Source of the DNA: Mucilaginibacter sp.
GTDB lineage: Bacteria; Bacteroidota; Bacteroidia; Sphingobacteriales; Sphingobacteriaceae
Direction: 5' to 3'
NCBI RefSeq assembly: GCF_025359345.1
Contig: NZ_JANYGQ010000038.1
Location: forward strand, 186,001-250,000
Length of the DNA stretch: 64,000 nt
The notes beneath the pieces were generated by a model. It did not search any database. It saw only the letters and a list, made by a program, of their open reading frames with translations, and was not told where the DNA came from. This document shows, one piece after another, positions 18,432 through 28,800 of this stretch. Position 1 is the stretch's first letter, and the number at the start of each line of letters is the position of its first letter. Made by a program: the position numbers and the translations under genes.

Positions 18432-19640
18432 ATGGCATTTTCAACTACTGCGAAAAAAGCAAGTCGGGGCATGTTGCTCCCCGTAATCGCGATTTCGGTT
18501 TTATCCTTTGTTCAGTGCGCTTCCAAACATTCGGTAACAACATCTGCTACAGCCAGCAATCCCGATAAAGGTTTAAAAGATTACTATAAAGATTATTTTC
18601 CTGTTGGGGTCGCTGTAAGCATGGCGTCCTTGCATGGTCCCGATTCGGCATTAATTGTAAAAGAGTTTAACAGCGTAACCCCGGAGAATGATATGAAGAT
18701 GGGGCCGATACACCCATCTGAAAACGTTTATAATTGGAAAAATGCCGATGCTATTGTTGATTTTGCTGTGAGCCATCATATCAAAATACGTGGGCACAAT
18801 TTATGCTGGCATAACCAGGAAGCCGCATGGATGTTTAAGGGGTCGAATGGTGAGCCGGTAACTAAAGAGTTACTTTTACAACGCCTAAAAGATCATATTT
18901 TTGCCGTAGCAGGAAGATATAAAGGCAAAATTTACGCCTGGGATGTGGTGAATGAGGCGGTTGATGATAGCGACGATACTACGCAGGTATATCGCAAAAG
19001 CAACTGGTACAAAATATGCAATGGCCCCGATTTTATAGACTCGGCCTTTAAATATGCGCACGAAGCCGACCCAAATGCGAAGTTATACTACAATGATTAT
19101 AACAGCGAACATCCGGTAAAAAGAGAGAAAATATATAAATTGTTGAAGAAATTGATTGAAGACCACGCACCCATTGATGGCGTTGGCATGCAGGCCCATT
19201 GGAAATTGAACGACCCATCGCCCGATGAATTGCGTAAAGCCCTTGACGAGGTAACCTCCCTGGGCTTAAAGGTACAGTTTACCGAAATGGATATTACTAT
19301 ACGCTTGCCAAAACCAAACCCGGCCCCCGGCACAACGCCTGCAGTTGCAGGAGCAACTCCAACGCCCGACCAAGGTTACACCCCCGAAGTGGAAGTCAAA
19401 CAAGTTGCGCAATACAAAATGGCCTTTGATATTATCAGGCAGTATAAAAAATTTATAACAAACGTTACATTTTGGAATGTATCTGACAGAGCAAGCTGGC
19501 TTGACGGGCGAGGCGGAGGGATTATGGGAGGGGCTGCTGCCGGCGTAAATACGCCCCGTGTAGTTATAAAAGCCTACCCTTTATTGTTCGACGAAAACAG
19601 GCAGCGCAAAAAAGCCTACATTGCCGTTGTGAATTTTTAG
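18432..19640 (+). CDS. GH10 endo-1,4-beta-xylanase
   Basis: 402-residue GH10 xylanase cleaving the beta-1,4-xylan backbone. The N-terminus has a hydrophobic stretch ending VLSFVQC-A, a plausible Bacteroidota lipobox, so it may be an outer-membrane lipoprotein. The TIM barrel shows all GH10 landmarks: NSVTPENDMKMG, HNLCWHNQ, acid/base Glu175 in WDVVNEAVDD, YYNDYN, and nucleophile Glu285 in VQFTEMDI. A short proline- and alanine-rich insertion (about 296-318) follows the nucleophile strand. It lies 25 bases after the SASA esterase gene and 19 bases before GH95, so it is clearly operonic. It supplies the endo-activity that feeds the GH8 and GH43 enzymes. Confidence 0.93.
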   Translation: MAFSTTAKKASRGMLLPVIAISVLSFVQCASKHSVTTSATASNPDKGLKDYYKDYFPVGVAVSMASLHGPDSALIVKEFNSVTPENDMKMGPIHPSENVYNWKNADAIVDFAVSHHIKIRGHNLCWHNQEAAWMFKGSNGEPVTKELLLQRLKDHIFAVAGRYKGKIYAWDVVNEAVDDSDDTTQVYRKSNWYKICNGPDFIDSAFKYAHEADPNAKLYYNDYNSEHPVKREKIYKLLKKLIEDHAPIDGVGMQAHWKLNDPSPDELRKALDEVTSLGLKVQFTEMDITIRLPKPNPAPGTTPAVAGATPTPDQGYTPEVEVKQVAQYKMAFDIIRQYKKFITNVTFWNVSDRASWLDGRGGGIMGGAAAGVNTPRVVIKAYPLLFDENRQRKKAYIAVVNF

Positions 19641-19659
19641 GCGTACCAAACCGACATTT

Positions 19660-22143
19660 ATGAGAGGATCGTTTTATAAAAAATTGAACATTTTTGCCGC
19701 AGTTTTATTGATATGTTCATCGATGCAGGCGCAACCAAAACATGCACGGAAAAGACTAACTATAACCAATCGGGGGCGCTATAAACTGTGGTATAATAAA
19801 CCGGCAAAAAATTGGAACGAGGCTTTGCCAATTGGAAATGGCTTTATAGGCGGTATGGTATTTGGCGATGTACAAAACGAACACATTCAACTCAATGAAT
19901 CGACCATATGGGGAGGCGGGCCGAATAATACCATCGATTCGGGCTCGAGACCATACATCGATAAGGTTAGGGCTTTGCTTGCTGAAAAGAAATATGCTGA
20001 AGCGCAAGAATTGGCCAACAGCAAACTTGGACCAAAAGGCAATAGCGGCATGCCATACCAACTTGCGGGGAATTTGTATATCAAGTTTACCGGGGCAGAT
20101 AGTGTTACTAATTATTATCGTGATTTGGATATTGCAAATGCTACGGCTGTTGTAAAATACAATTTAAAGGGTGTTAACTACAAACGGGAATATTTTACAG
20201 CTTTCGGCAACAATATGTTAATGGCCAGGCTAACGGCCGATAAGCCAGGCATGATTAGTTGCAAGGTAAAACTTCAAAGTCCACTAAAATCTTCGGTTAG
20301 TGTAAATAGAATGGAAACGCTGGTTTTATCCGGCCAGGGCAGCGACCACGAGGGTCAAAAAGGGCAGATCAAATATACGGTTCTCACCAGGGTTAAAACC
20401 ACGCGGGGAACATGTATTGCAGATACTTCGGGTATAAGTATTGTAAATGCAGATACGGCCGTAATATATCTTTCGATGGCTACCAACTTTGTAAACTATC
20501 ATGATGTTTCGGCAAATTCAATGAACCGGGCCGAAGATATTCTGCATAGGGCATACCAACATAACTTTAGCGAACTGTTAAATAAACACATCAGGTTTTA
20601 CCGCTCTTATTTCGATAGGGTTAAACTCAATCTCGGCATCAATAGCGCAGCAAACAAACCTACAGATGTCCGCATCGAAAATTTCTCAAATGATAATGAT
20701 GCACAGCTGGCCGAATTATATTTCCAATACGGGCGTTACCTGTTGATTTGTTCTTCTCAACCGGGGTCGCAACCGGCCAATTTGCAGGGTATTTGGAATG
20801 GTGAGGTTAAAGGCCCCTGGGACAGCAAGTATACCATTAACATAAACACCGAAATGAATTATTGGCCAAGCGAGGTAACGCAATTACCGGAACTGAGTAA
20901 GCCACTTTTTCACATGATAAAAGATTTGTCTGTCACTGGTACTCCAACTGCAAAAATAATGTACGGAACACGCGGATGGATGCTGCACCACAACACCGAT
21001 ATCTGGCGGATAACCGGGATTGTAGATGGCGTTTTTTGGGGATTGTGGCCAACATCAAACGCATGGCTAAGCCAGCATCTTTGGGAGCATTATTTGTATT
21101 CGGGCGATAAGACATTCCTGAAGGAATATTATCCGGTTATGAAGGGCGCAGCAGAATATTATATTGATGCCCTGCAAAAAGAGCCCGGTCATGGCTGGCT
21201 GGTGGTTTCGCCATCGATATCGCCTGAACACGAATATATCGAGGGCAAAAACCAGGTATCGGTAACTGCAGGAGCTACCATGGATAACCAATTGGTTTTT
21301 GGCTTGTTTACAGACGTGATAAGGGCTGCCGCGGAACTTAATGTAGATAAGGTTTTTGCTGATAGCTTGACCAACCTCCGCAGCCAACTGCCTCCTATGC
21401 AAATTGGCAAACATGGCCAGTTACAGGAGTGGCTGGAAGATTTTGACCGTACCGACGATCACCATCGGCATGTTTCTCATTTGTATGGTTTGTTTCCGGG
21501 TAATCAAATATCACCTTTCACGCAGCCACAACTATTTGCGGCCGTGAAAAACTCGCTTGTCTACCGTGGTGATGTATCAACAGGATGGTCGATGGCATGG
21601 AAGATCAATTTATGGGCGCGTTTATTGGATGGCAATCACGCGTATAAACTTATTAAGGATCAAATAAAACCGGTAGGTGGGGGTTCTGGCGGCACTTATC
21701 CAAATTTATTTGATGCCCATCCGCCTTTCCAAATTGATGGTAATTTTGGCTGCACCTCGGGGATTGCAGAAATGCTTTTGCAAAGCCACGACGGCGCAAT
21801 TTACCTGTTGCCGGCCTTGCCCGATGATTGGAAGGATGGCAGCGTCTCAGGACTAGTGGCCCGGGGAGGCTTTAAAGTTGATGTGACCTGGGCCGACCAC
21901 AAAATTGTAAAACTGGTTATACATTCTTCACTCGGCGGAAACTGCCGGCTGCGTTTTAATCAACCGGTAAAAAGCGTATTGCTAACAACAGCAAATGGCG
22001 TTAACAAAAACCGTTTTTACCAGGTAATGGATTTAAAAATACCAATTGTAAAAACAAGCATGGAAAGCGTTACCCCAAACCTTGCTAAAACATGGATTTA
22101 CGATATGCCAACCGCGCCCGGTAAAACTTATGTTATAGAATAG
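19660..22143 (+). CDS. GH95 alpha-L-fucosidase/alpha-L-galactosidase
   Basis: 827-residue secreted GH95 enzyme (signal peptide ending SMQAQ). Residues about 45-290 form the N-terminal beta domain starting NEALPIGNGFIGGMVFGD, followed by the (alpha/alpha)6 barrel with NLQGIWNGE, INTEMNYWPSEV and DGNFGCTSGIAEM, all conserved GH95 blocks. GH95 contains both alpha-L-fucosidases and alpha-L-galactosidases. The galactosidases occur in complex-xylan loci of gut Bacteroides, so in this xylan operon alpha-L-galactose side chains are the likelier target. It is the last gene of the GH8-led operon and is followed at 22265-22311 by a terminator-like hairpin. Confidence 0.85.
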   Translation: MRGSFYKKLNIFAAVLLICSSMQAQPKHARKRLTITNRGRYKLWYNKPAKNWNEALPIGNGFIGGMVFGDVQNEHIQLNESTIWGGGPNNTIDSGSRPYIDKVRALLAEKKYAEAQELANSKLGPKGNSGMPYQLAGNLYIKFTGADSVTNYYRDLDIANATAVVKYNLKGVNYKREYFTAFGNNMLMARLTADKPGMISCKVKLQSPLKSSVSVNRMETLVLSGQGSDHEGQKGQIKYTVLTRVKTTRGTCIADTSGISIVNADTAVIYLSMATNFVNYHDVSANSMNRAEDILHRAYQHNFSELLNKHIRFYRSYFDRVKLNLGINSAANKPTDVRIENFSNDNDAQLAELYFQYGRYLLICSSQPGSQPANLQGIWNGEVKGPWDSKYTININTEMNYWPSEVTQLPELSKPLFHMIKDLSVTGTPTAKIMYGTRGWMLHHNTDIWRITGIVDGVFWGLWPTSNAWLSQHLWEHYLYSGDKTFLKEYYPVMKGAAEYYIDALQKEPGHGWLVVSPSISPEHEYIEGKNQVSVTAGATMDNQLVFGLFTDVIRAAAELNVDKVFADSLTNLRSQLPPMQIGKHGQLQEWLEDFDRTDDHHRHVSHLYGLFPGNQISPFTQPQLFAAVKNSLVYRGDVSTGWSMAWKINLWARLLDGNHAYKLIKDQIKPVGGGSGGTYPNLFDAHPPFQIDGNFGCTSGIAEMLLQSHDGAIYLLPALPDDWKDGSVSGLVARGGFKVDVTWADHKIVKLVIHSSLGGNCRLRFNQPVKSVLLTTANGVNKNRFYQVMDLKIPIVKTSMESVTPNLAKTWIYDMPTAPGKTYVIE

Positions 22144-22264
22144 TCCGAAAGTCAGTAAAGTCCGAAAGAAGCTACAATTTACGTTCGAAAAAGGAGCTTA
22201 AGTTCTATCGAAGCGGACAACTAAATAGCTAAAGAGCTATCCCCCTAGTTTATAGGAAATTTTA

Positions 22265-22311
22265 ACGTGCAGCAGCCTGGATTTTTAAGTGGCTGCTACA
22301 CGTTTGTTTTT
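22265..22311 (+). terminator. Intrinsic terminator between convergent GH95 and GH43 genes
   Basis: A 13-bp stem with one mismatch (ACGTGCAGCAGCC at 22265-22277 with GGCTGCTACACGT at 22291-22303) is followed by TTGTTTTT. It sits 122 bases after the GH95 stop and directly before the end of the convergent GH43 gene. Confidence 0.75.
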
Positions 22312-22318
22312 AACCTTA

Positions 22319-23398
22319 TTATTTGTCTGAACTTGTATATGTATTGATCATTTCTATCTTACCATTATCCAGGTGATGTAATTCGGTAACCTTAACATTC
22401 CTGAGATGTGTTTTGCCCGAAAGCTCGGTGTCGTGGTAAAAAATATACCATTTATTATTAAACTTAATAATAGAGTGATGCGTTGTCCATCCCTGCACGG
22501 GTTGCATAAAATGGCCGGCGTAAACAAAAGGCCCCATAGGACTCGAGCCGACCGCATAAGCAAGAAAATGCGTGTCGCCGGTAGAGTAGGTTAAATAATA
22601 CTTCCCCTTATATTTATGCATCCATGAGCCTTCAAAAAAACGACGGTCGTGGTCGCCACCTAATAACTCGTGCCCGGCGCTGTCAACTATAAGGGCATTG
22701 TGTACTTTTCCGTCAATTTCCATCATACTCTTATCCAATTTGGCTACCCTGCAACTAATTGCCGGTGCCTTATCATTGTGAAGATCAGTTTTTGAACCGT
22801 TGGCCTCATATTTTCCTGTCTGCCAACGTTGAAGCTGACCACCCCAAATACCTCCAAAATACATATATGCGCTTCCGTCATCATCGACAAACACAGCAGG
22901 ATCGATGCTGTAGCTTCCGGCAATGGGATGTGGATTGGCTTTAAACGGCCCTGCGGGCTTATCGGATGTTGCGCATCCTATTTGAAAAACGCCCTCTTTA
23001 TTTTTTGCGGGGAAATACAAGAAGTATTTGCCATTTTTAAACGCGGCGTCAGGTGCCCACAACTGTTTGCCAGCCCATGGAATGTTGTTAATGTCGAGCG
23101 CGACGCCGTTGTCGGTAACTTTTCCGCCGATATGATCAAGCGATAATATATGATAATCGCGCATTGCAAAGTGATCGCCATTATCGTTTTCGGGTACACC
23201 TGCGTCAATATCATGAGAAGGATAAATGTAAATTTTTCCATTGAACACGTGGGCGGATGGATCGGCTGTGTAAATGGTTTTAATTAGGGGCCGATTGAGG
23301 AATTTAATCTTGCCGGTGTTTTTCTGTGCACTCAACGAATTGAACACGAGTGTCGACGCGACGGTCAAAATCGTCATCTTAGAAATAATCTTCTTCAT
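22319..23398 (-). CDS. GH43 beta-xylosidase-like enzyme (single domain)
   Basis: 359-residue secreted GH43 enzyme (signal peptide ending SLSAQ). Catalytic candidates are Asp46 in YTADPSAHV, Asp166 in YSIDPAVFVDDDG and Glu256 in RRFFEGSWMHKY, the classic spacing of GH43 subfamily 1 xylosidases. It has no C-terminal carbohydrate-binding domain, unlike the 8023 protein, with which it shares the TADPSA/YIYPSHD opening. It is transcribed alone on the minus strand, convergent with the GH95 gene and divergent from the FG-GAP gene at 23632, so it probably has its own promoter at 23399-23631. Confidence 0.87.
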   Translation of the reverse strand: MKKIISKMTILTVASTLVFNSLSAQKNTGKIKFLNRPLIKTIYTADPSAHVFNGKIYIYPSHDIDAGVPENDNGDHFAMRDYHILSLDHIGGKVTDNGVALDINNIPWAGKQLWAPDAAFKNGKYFLYFPAKNKEGVFQIGCATSDKPAGPFKANPHPIAGSYSIDPAVFVDDDGSAYMYFGGIWGGQLQRWQTGKYEANGSKTDLHNDKAPAISCRVAKLDKSMMEIDGKVHNALIVDSAGHELLGGDHDRRFFEGSWMHKYKGKYYLTYSTGDTHFLAYAVGSSPMGPFVYAGHFMQPVQGWTTHHSIIKFNNKWYIFYHDTELSGKTHLRNVKVTELHHLDNGKIEMINTYTSSDK

Positions 23399-23631
23399 TA
23401 TTTTAGTTGATTTAGAATTGATTTATATGTTTCGGGCTTTGAGCTTTGCCTGCAGGCGAAGATAAGCCGGATCGATAAGCTGCCTGCGCACGTTTGTGTA
23501 CATATATAACTCATATGTTCAGTTGCTTTATTCAGACGTTATATTAATATAGACAAATGTTGTGTTTTAGTATTCGGTCCGCATTTAACTTTACACAGTT
23601 AAGCATCCGTTTCCAATTTTACACCTTTATC

Positions 23632-25878
23632 ATGTTATTAAGATATAGAATATTTAACATATTTTTTGTCACAAGTATTTGCGGTTTGATAATCTCATGC
23701 AAACCTAATTCCCCGGCCAATATGGCTGACCTGTTGCAGCAGCTTAAAAAAAGAAATTATAGCCCGAAAAATGTATTTAGTTCAGACGCCAGCCTGGCCG
23801 CCAGCGATTCGGTGTTAAAAGCAGATTCGCCAAACTACGACGTTCAATTGCTGGCAAAAAAAGCATTGTTTGAATTGCAGGAAGGCCATGAACAACGGGC
23901 TGTTGATATCTATAATAAAATTTCAAAGCTGCCACGGTACATGAACCCGGTAAATATGTTGCCCGACCAGGCTGTAGCTTATATGCGCTTAGGAGAGCGT
24001 GCTAATTGCATGCTTAACCATAACGGTTCATCGTGCATATTCCCTATTTCGGGGGCAGGCGTGCATCAAATTCAAACAGGGTCACAACGGGCAATAGAAA
24101 CACTGGAAAAGAATTTGAGGGCAGACTCGCAGGATGCCCAGTCGCGATGGCTGTTAAACATAGCTTATATGACGCTGGGCGGCTATCCGGCGCAAGTTCC
24201 TTCCCAATACCTCATACCAAATTTAGATGCCGACGATGGGCCGCACAAAGTAAAGCCGTTTGCTGATGTGGCTGCAAACGTAGGTATAAATCTGAATAGC
24301 AGGGCTGGCGGCTCCATAGTGGATGATTTCGACGGCGACGGATACCTGGACATTATCACATCGGGAATGGACTTACAGGACCACATGCACTATTTTCATA
24401 ATAATAGAGACGGTACTTTTAGTGATCGCACTGCTCAAAGCGGTTTACAAAATGAGGTTGGCGGCCTGAATATTCAACAAACCGATTATAACAACGATGG
24501 CCGTCCGGACATCTTTATAATGCGTGGAGGCTGGCTTCGGGACGGGTTCGGTAATCAACCCTGCTCTTTACTCAAAAACAATGGTAACGGAACATTTACC
24601 GACGTGACCTTTGCAGCCGGTTTAAAATTCATGGACCCGACACAAACAGCCGTGTGGGCCGATTTTAATAACGATGGCTGGCTTGATGTTTTTATAGGCA
24701 AGGAAAGCCATGGTGGAACTGACCCTAAAAGCAATCATCCATCGGCGTTTTATCTGAATAACCACGACGGTACTTTTACCGAAATGGCACAAAAAGCGCA
24801 TTGTAAAATTAACGATTTTGTGAAAGGCGTAACGGCAGCCGATTATAACAATGACGGTTGGCCTGACATTTTCATTTCGACCATGAGCGGAAGGAAGTAT
24901 TTGCTAAAAAACAAATGCAAAAGCGGGAAAGATGTGGGTTTTGAAGATGTTACAGATAAGGCGGGTATCAACATAAAGCAAAACACGTTTACCACCTGGT
25001 TTTTTGACTATGATAATGATGGATGGCCCGACATTTTGATGGGCAGTTATAATTTTAGTACTACCCTGGGTTATTACGCAGCATTAGAAGCATTGAATAC
25101 GCCTGTACCCGATAACGGTAATATTTTCCTTTTTAAAAATAACCACGATGGTACATTTACAAATCTAACGCACAGCACAGGGCTGGATAAGGTTGTTTTC
25201 AGCATGGGGGGCAATTTTGGTGATATTGACAATGATGGCTATCCGGATATGTATTTTGGTACCGGCAACCCTGATTTTGGGTCGCTCATACCAAATAAAT
25301 TGTTCAGAAATATAAGCGGTAAGCAATTTGTCGATGTAACCCGTTCGTCTCGTACTGGCAATTTGCAGAAAGGCCATGGTGTTTCATTTGCCGATTTCAG
25401 AAACAATGGCCTGCAGGATATTTTCATCGAAATGGGCGGGGCGTACATAGGTGATGCTTACCCAAGTTCATTATATCTTAATCCGGGCCAAAACAACAAT
25501 AATTGGATAGGTTTGAAGCTGGTGGGCACAAAGTCGAATAAGTCCGCAATCGGCTCACGGATCAAGGTTACCTTTACAGACAATGGCTTACAACGCACTG
25601 TGTTTAAAGATGTAAATTCCGGCGGGAGTTTCGGTTCGTCGCCCCTTAGGCAAGAGATAGGGATAGGGCAGGCCACTACGATCGATGATATCGAGATCCG
25701 GTGGGCAGGTAGCGGCACTGTGCAGCATCTTCATAAAATTAAGCCTTGCCAGTTTTTAGAAATAATAGAAAATGGGGCAATAACCCCACTTAATTTAAAG
25801 GCACTAAGATTTAAAACCAATACGCAGCCGATGCCAATGCCAATGGCTGGCATGACCCTAAAAAGTAAAGGGATATAG
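23632..25878 (+). CDS. FG-GAP/VCBS-repeat lipoprotein with C-terminal ASPIC/UnbV domain (CRTAC1-like)
   Basis: 748 residues from the ATG at 23632. The frame extends to 23557, but only this start places the lipoprotein signal (MLLRYRIFNIFF to LIISC) at the N-terminus. Residues about 30-185 are helical, with TPR-like spacing. Residues about 205-590 carry FG-GAP/VCBS repeats with the calcium-binding pattern D-x-D/N-x-D-G-x-x-D (DDFDGDGYLDI, DYNNDGRPDIF, DIDNDGYPDMYFG). Residues about 615-710 are an ASPIC/UnbV domain (IGSRIKVTF, GSFGSSPLRQEIGIG, EIRWAGSG). Such proteins are surface-exposed beta-propellers of unproven function, recurrent beside SusC/SusD pairs in Sphingobacteriaceae. It is convergent with the next FG-GAP gene, 7 bases away. 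Confidence 0.8.
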   Translation: MLLRYRIFNIFFVTSICGLIISCKPNSPANMADLLQQLKKRNYSPKNVFSSDASLAASDSVLKADSPNYDVQLLAKKALFELQEGHEQRAVDIYNKISKLPRYMNPVNMLPDQAVAYMRLGERANCMLNHNGSSCIFPISGAGVHQIQTGSQRAIETLEKNLRADSQDAQSRWLLNIAYMTLGGYPAQVPSQYLIPNLDADDGPHKVKPFADVAANVGINLNSRAGGSIVDDFDGDGYLDIITSGMDLQDHMHYFHNNRDGTFSDRTAQSGLQNEVGGLNIQQTDYNNDGRPDIFIMRGGWLRDGFGNQPCSLLKNNGNGTFTDVTFAAGLKFMDPTQTAVWADFNNDGWLDVFIGKESHGGTDPKSNHPSAFYLNNHDGTFTEMAQKAHCKINDFVKGVTAADYNNDGWPDIFISTMSGRKYLLKNKCKSGKDVGFEDVTDKAGINIKQNTFTTWFFDYDNDGWPDILMGSYNFSTTLGYYAALEALNTPVPDNGNIFLFKNNHDGTFTNLTHSTGLDKVVFSMGGNFGDIDNDGYPDMYFGTGNPDFGSLIPNKLFRNISGKQFVDVTRSSRTGNLQKGHGVSFADFRNNGLQDIFIEMGGAYIGDAYPSSLYLNPGQNNNNWIGLKLVGTKSNKSAIGSRIKVTFTDNGLQRTVFKDVNSGGSFGSSPLRQEIGIGQATTIDDIEIRWAGSGTVQHLHKIKPCQFLEIIENGAITPLNLKALRFKTNTQPMPMPMAGMTLKSKGI

Positions 25879-25885
25879 AAGTAAG

Positions 25886-28800
25886 CTAAAACTTAACCAC
25901 CCTCGTTTTTCCTGAACTATCTTTTATTGATACCTGCGCTATCTTATCATTTACCAGGATAAACCTTGACGATTGGGAAAGAAACGAACTTCCGTAGTAA
26001 AATTCCTGTTTGGTACTACTGCCATCTTTATAAGTGATGATTGCGCTTTGTTCTGTATCGCTTATTTTTAAGATTGAAGCTTTGGCATTTAATTGAAAAA
26101 CCCGGAGAGGCCCCGCGTGTTCGCTTGCTGCCAGCAGATAGTTGTTAGCTGCTCCTTTCAACTTTACCAGTGCCTTTCCATTCCCGGGTAAATATATCCC
26201 GCTACCTGCAATTGATAACGGAGTAAAACCACCCTTGCCGTTACCTTTTAGCAACAAGCCATTTAAGGCATCATATCTTCCAAGTGTAACATCGGTACCA
26301 AAATCATTGCCATTGATCAACAGATCGAGATTGCCGTCTCCATCAAAATCGTCGGCCACCATCCCATTTAATACTGAAACCTGCGCCTCGACAGGCAAGG
26401 GTACTATCGTGAATTTACCCTCGCCATCGTTCCTGAAATAGCACGACCTTAATTCGGTGGCTTTAAGCCGCAGCGCACTTTTCATTTGTTCCGCACTGAG
26501 TAAATCCTGCATAGTGGCCTCCGCATACGAATGATAGTTAGTGAATTTTACACGCAAACTTATCATTTGCTTAAAAGCGTCTTCTCTTACATTTGCAGGA
26601 TATTCCCGCTTTATGCCGTCTTTTCCCGGAAGAAACAACGATGGAAATGCGTCGAACCTGTTTCTTTTGTCGAAATCACTTGCTGTGATATACACCGGAA
26701 ATTCGTCACTGGCCTGGTACAGGGAATTTAAGCCTGCATTTCCAACTATATAATCCGTTCTGCCTGTATGCCTGAAATCACCCGCAACTATTGAGTTCCA
26801 CCATCCGGTTTTATTGCTTGCGCCGCTTTTTGCTGTAACGTTTACAAACCTCCCGCCTGTATTTTTTAAAAAGGTTACGGGCATCCATTCTCCCGCTAAT
26901 ATCAAATCTGTTTTACCATCATTGTCGAAATCACTGAAAATGGCATCACATACCAATCCAATCTTTTTCAGGTCGGGAGCAACTTCATTGGTTACATCTG
27001 TGAATTTTATCTTCCCGTCTTTTGTGTCATTTCTTAAAATATAGCTATTTACCGGTTCCGGATATCGCCATGGCTCAACCCGCCCCGAGATAAAAAGATC
27101 TAATTTGCCGTCATTATTATAATCAAATGCCCTTACACATAGTTTACTTTTAAAACATTCCGGCAACGCATCCTTTGCTAGCGTGAAATGGCCGTTACCA
27201 TCATTAATATACAACCGGTCCTGGTATGACGGGTCATTTGCCCGAGATTTATACCCACCGCTGGTAATCAATACATCGGGAAATTTATCGCCGTTCGAAT
27301 CGAAAATTAGAATCCCCTCATCAAGATATGGGGGATCATATTTCTTTTCTTCTAAAAGATTTCTTTGCATAAATGTGCCGTCTTTTCGTTGGAAAAAAAC
27401 TTGTGCCGGTTCAGTTAAATTTCCGCCTATAACTATGTCATCTAATCCATCGCCGTTAATATCGCCAACAGATAGTGCAGGATTATATTCTGAAAGTTTA
27501 TGTGGCAAAAGTTTTTGAATATTAAAGTCTTGATAATCAGTGTCGCGATGGATGTATTTAATCGCACTTTTCCCTGTGACATTTGTAAATAAAGGCGTTT
27601 TTATTGACGCCGGATTTGACCAGGTATAGGTTTGATGAGCATCGTTGATATTTGCTGACAAAGTTTGATCTGCCTTTACATTTAAAAACGTTTGCTTGTA
27701 CTTGTTCGGCCATCTGACAACCACCGAGTCAATAGTTTTGCATTTACCCAACCCGAAATGTGCCGTAGGCTGAATACTGGAGAGATACCCCCGGAAAGGA
27801 TTATTTTCATATACCTGGTGTAAACCGTGCTGGTAATATATATCGACGAAAGTTCCTATCCCCTCCCGGTTTTGATTGGACCCCTTAAACACTACATTGA
27901 GATAATGCAGTACACTTTCTTTATCGCCGGCAGCGGTATTTTTGTAAATCAGTGCTTCATCATTGATGTTATTAATTACAAGGTCCATCGCCCCATCATT
28001 GTTTAAGTCGGCGTACACCGCGCCGTTAGAAAAAGAGGGTATGCCCAGTCCCCAATCTAAACTTACATCATTAAATTGTACGCCGTTCTGGTTATGAAAA
28101 GCGTAGTTATGAATTTTGACTGAAGGTATCTGGTTTAGAATTTCCTTTTTTGGCGTTATCAAAAATGCATTGGATCTGTACGTAATAAAATCATGATCTG
28201 TAACGTCGCGGGGATAGCCGTTCGTAACTATAATATCGCGGTAACCATCATTGTCAAAATCGGTTACCATTGGGGTCCAGCTCCAGTCTGTTTGGGCCAC
28301 ACCGCTTAAAAAGCCAATTTCGCTAAATACAGGTTCACCGATCTTGTTGTTTTCTCCAATAGAAGGCCCCTGGTTTAGTTGAAGTGTATTGCGTACATAT
28401 TGATATTGGTAACCGTAATGGTCAAAGTTCTGGAAAGTGTTATAACTACTTGGCCCCGACATCATTTTTTTTCGGAAATTATCCGGGGGACTCATATCGA
28501 GTTCAAATATATCGGCCAGGCCGTCGTTATTTATGTCCTCGATATCCTGACCCATAGCATTGAACGATGTATGTTTGAAATACTCTTTCGACTTGTCGGT
28601 AAAAGTTCCGTCGTGATTATTGATATACAAAATATTATTCGACAGAAAGTCGTTGGTAACATAAATATCCTTCCATCCATCCAAATTAATATCGGCTATT
28701 GTTGCGGCGTGTCCATATCCTTCTATCTTGATCCCGGAAGCTAACGACACATCTTTAAACACGGGATGCTTGAGTTTCCCGTCCCAGTCGTTCCGGTACA

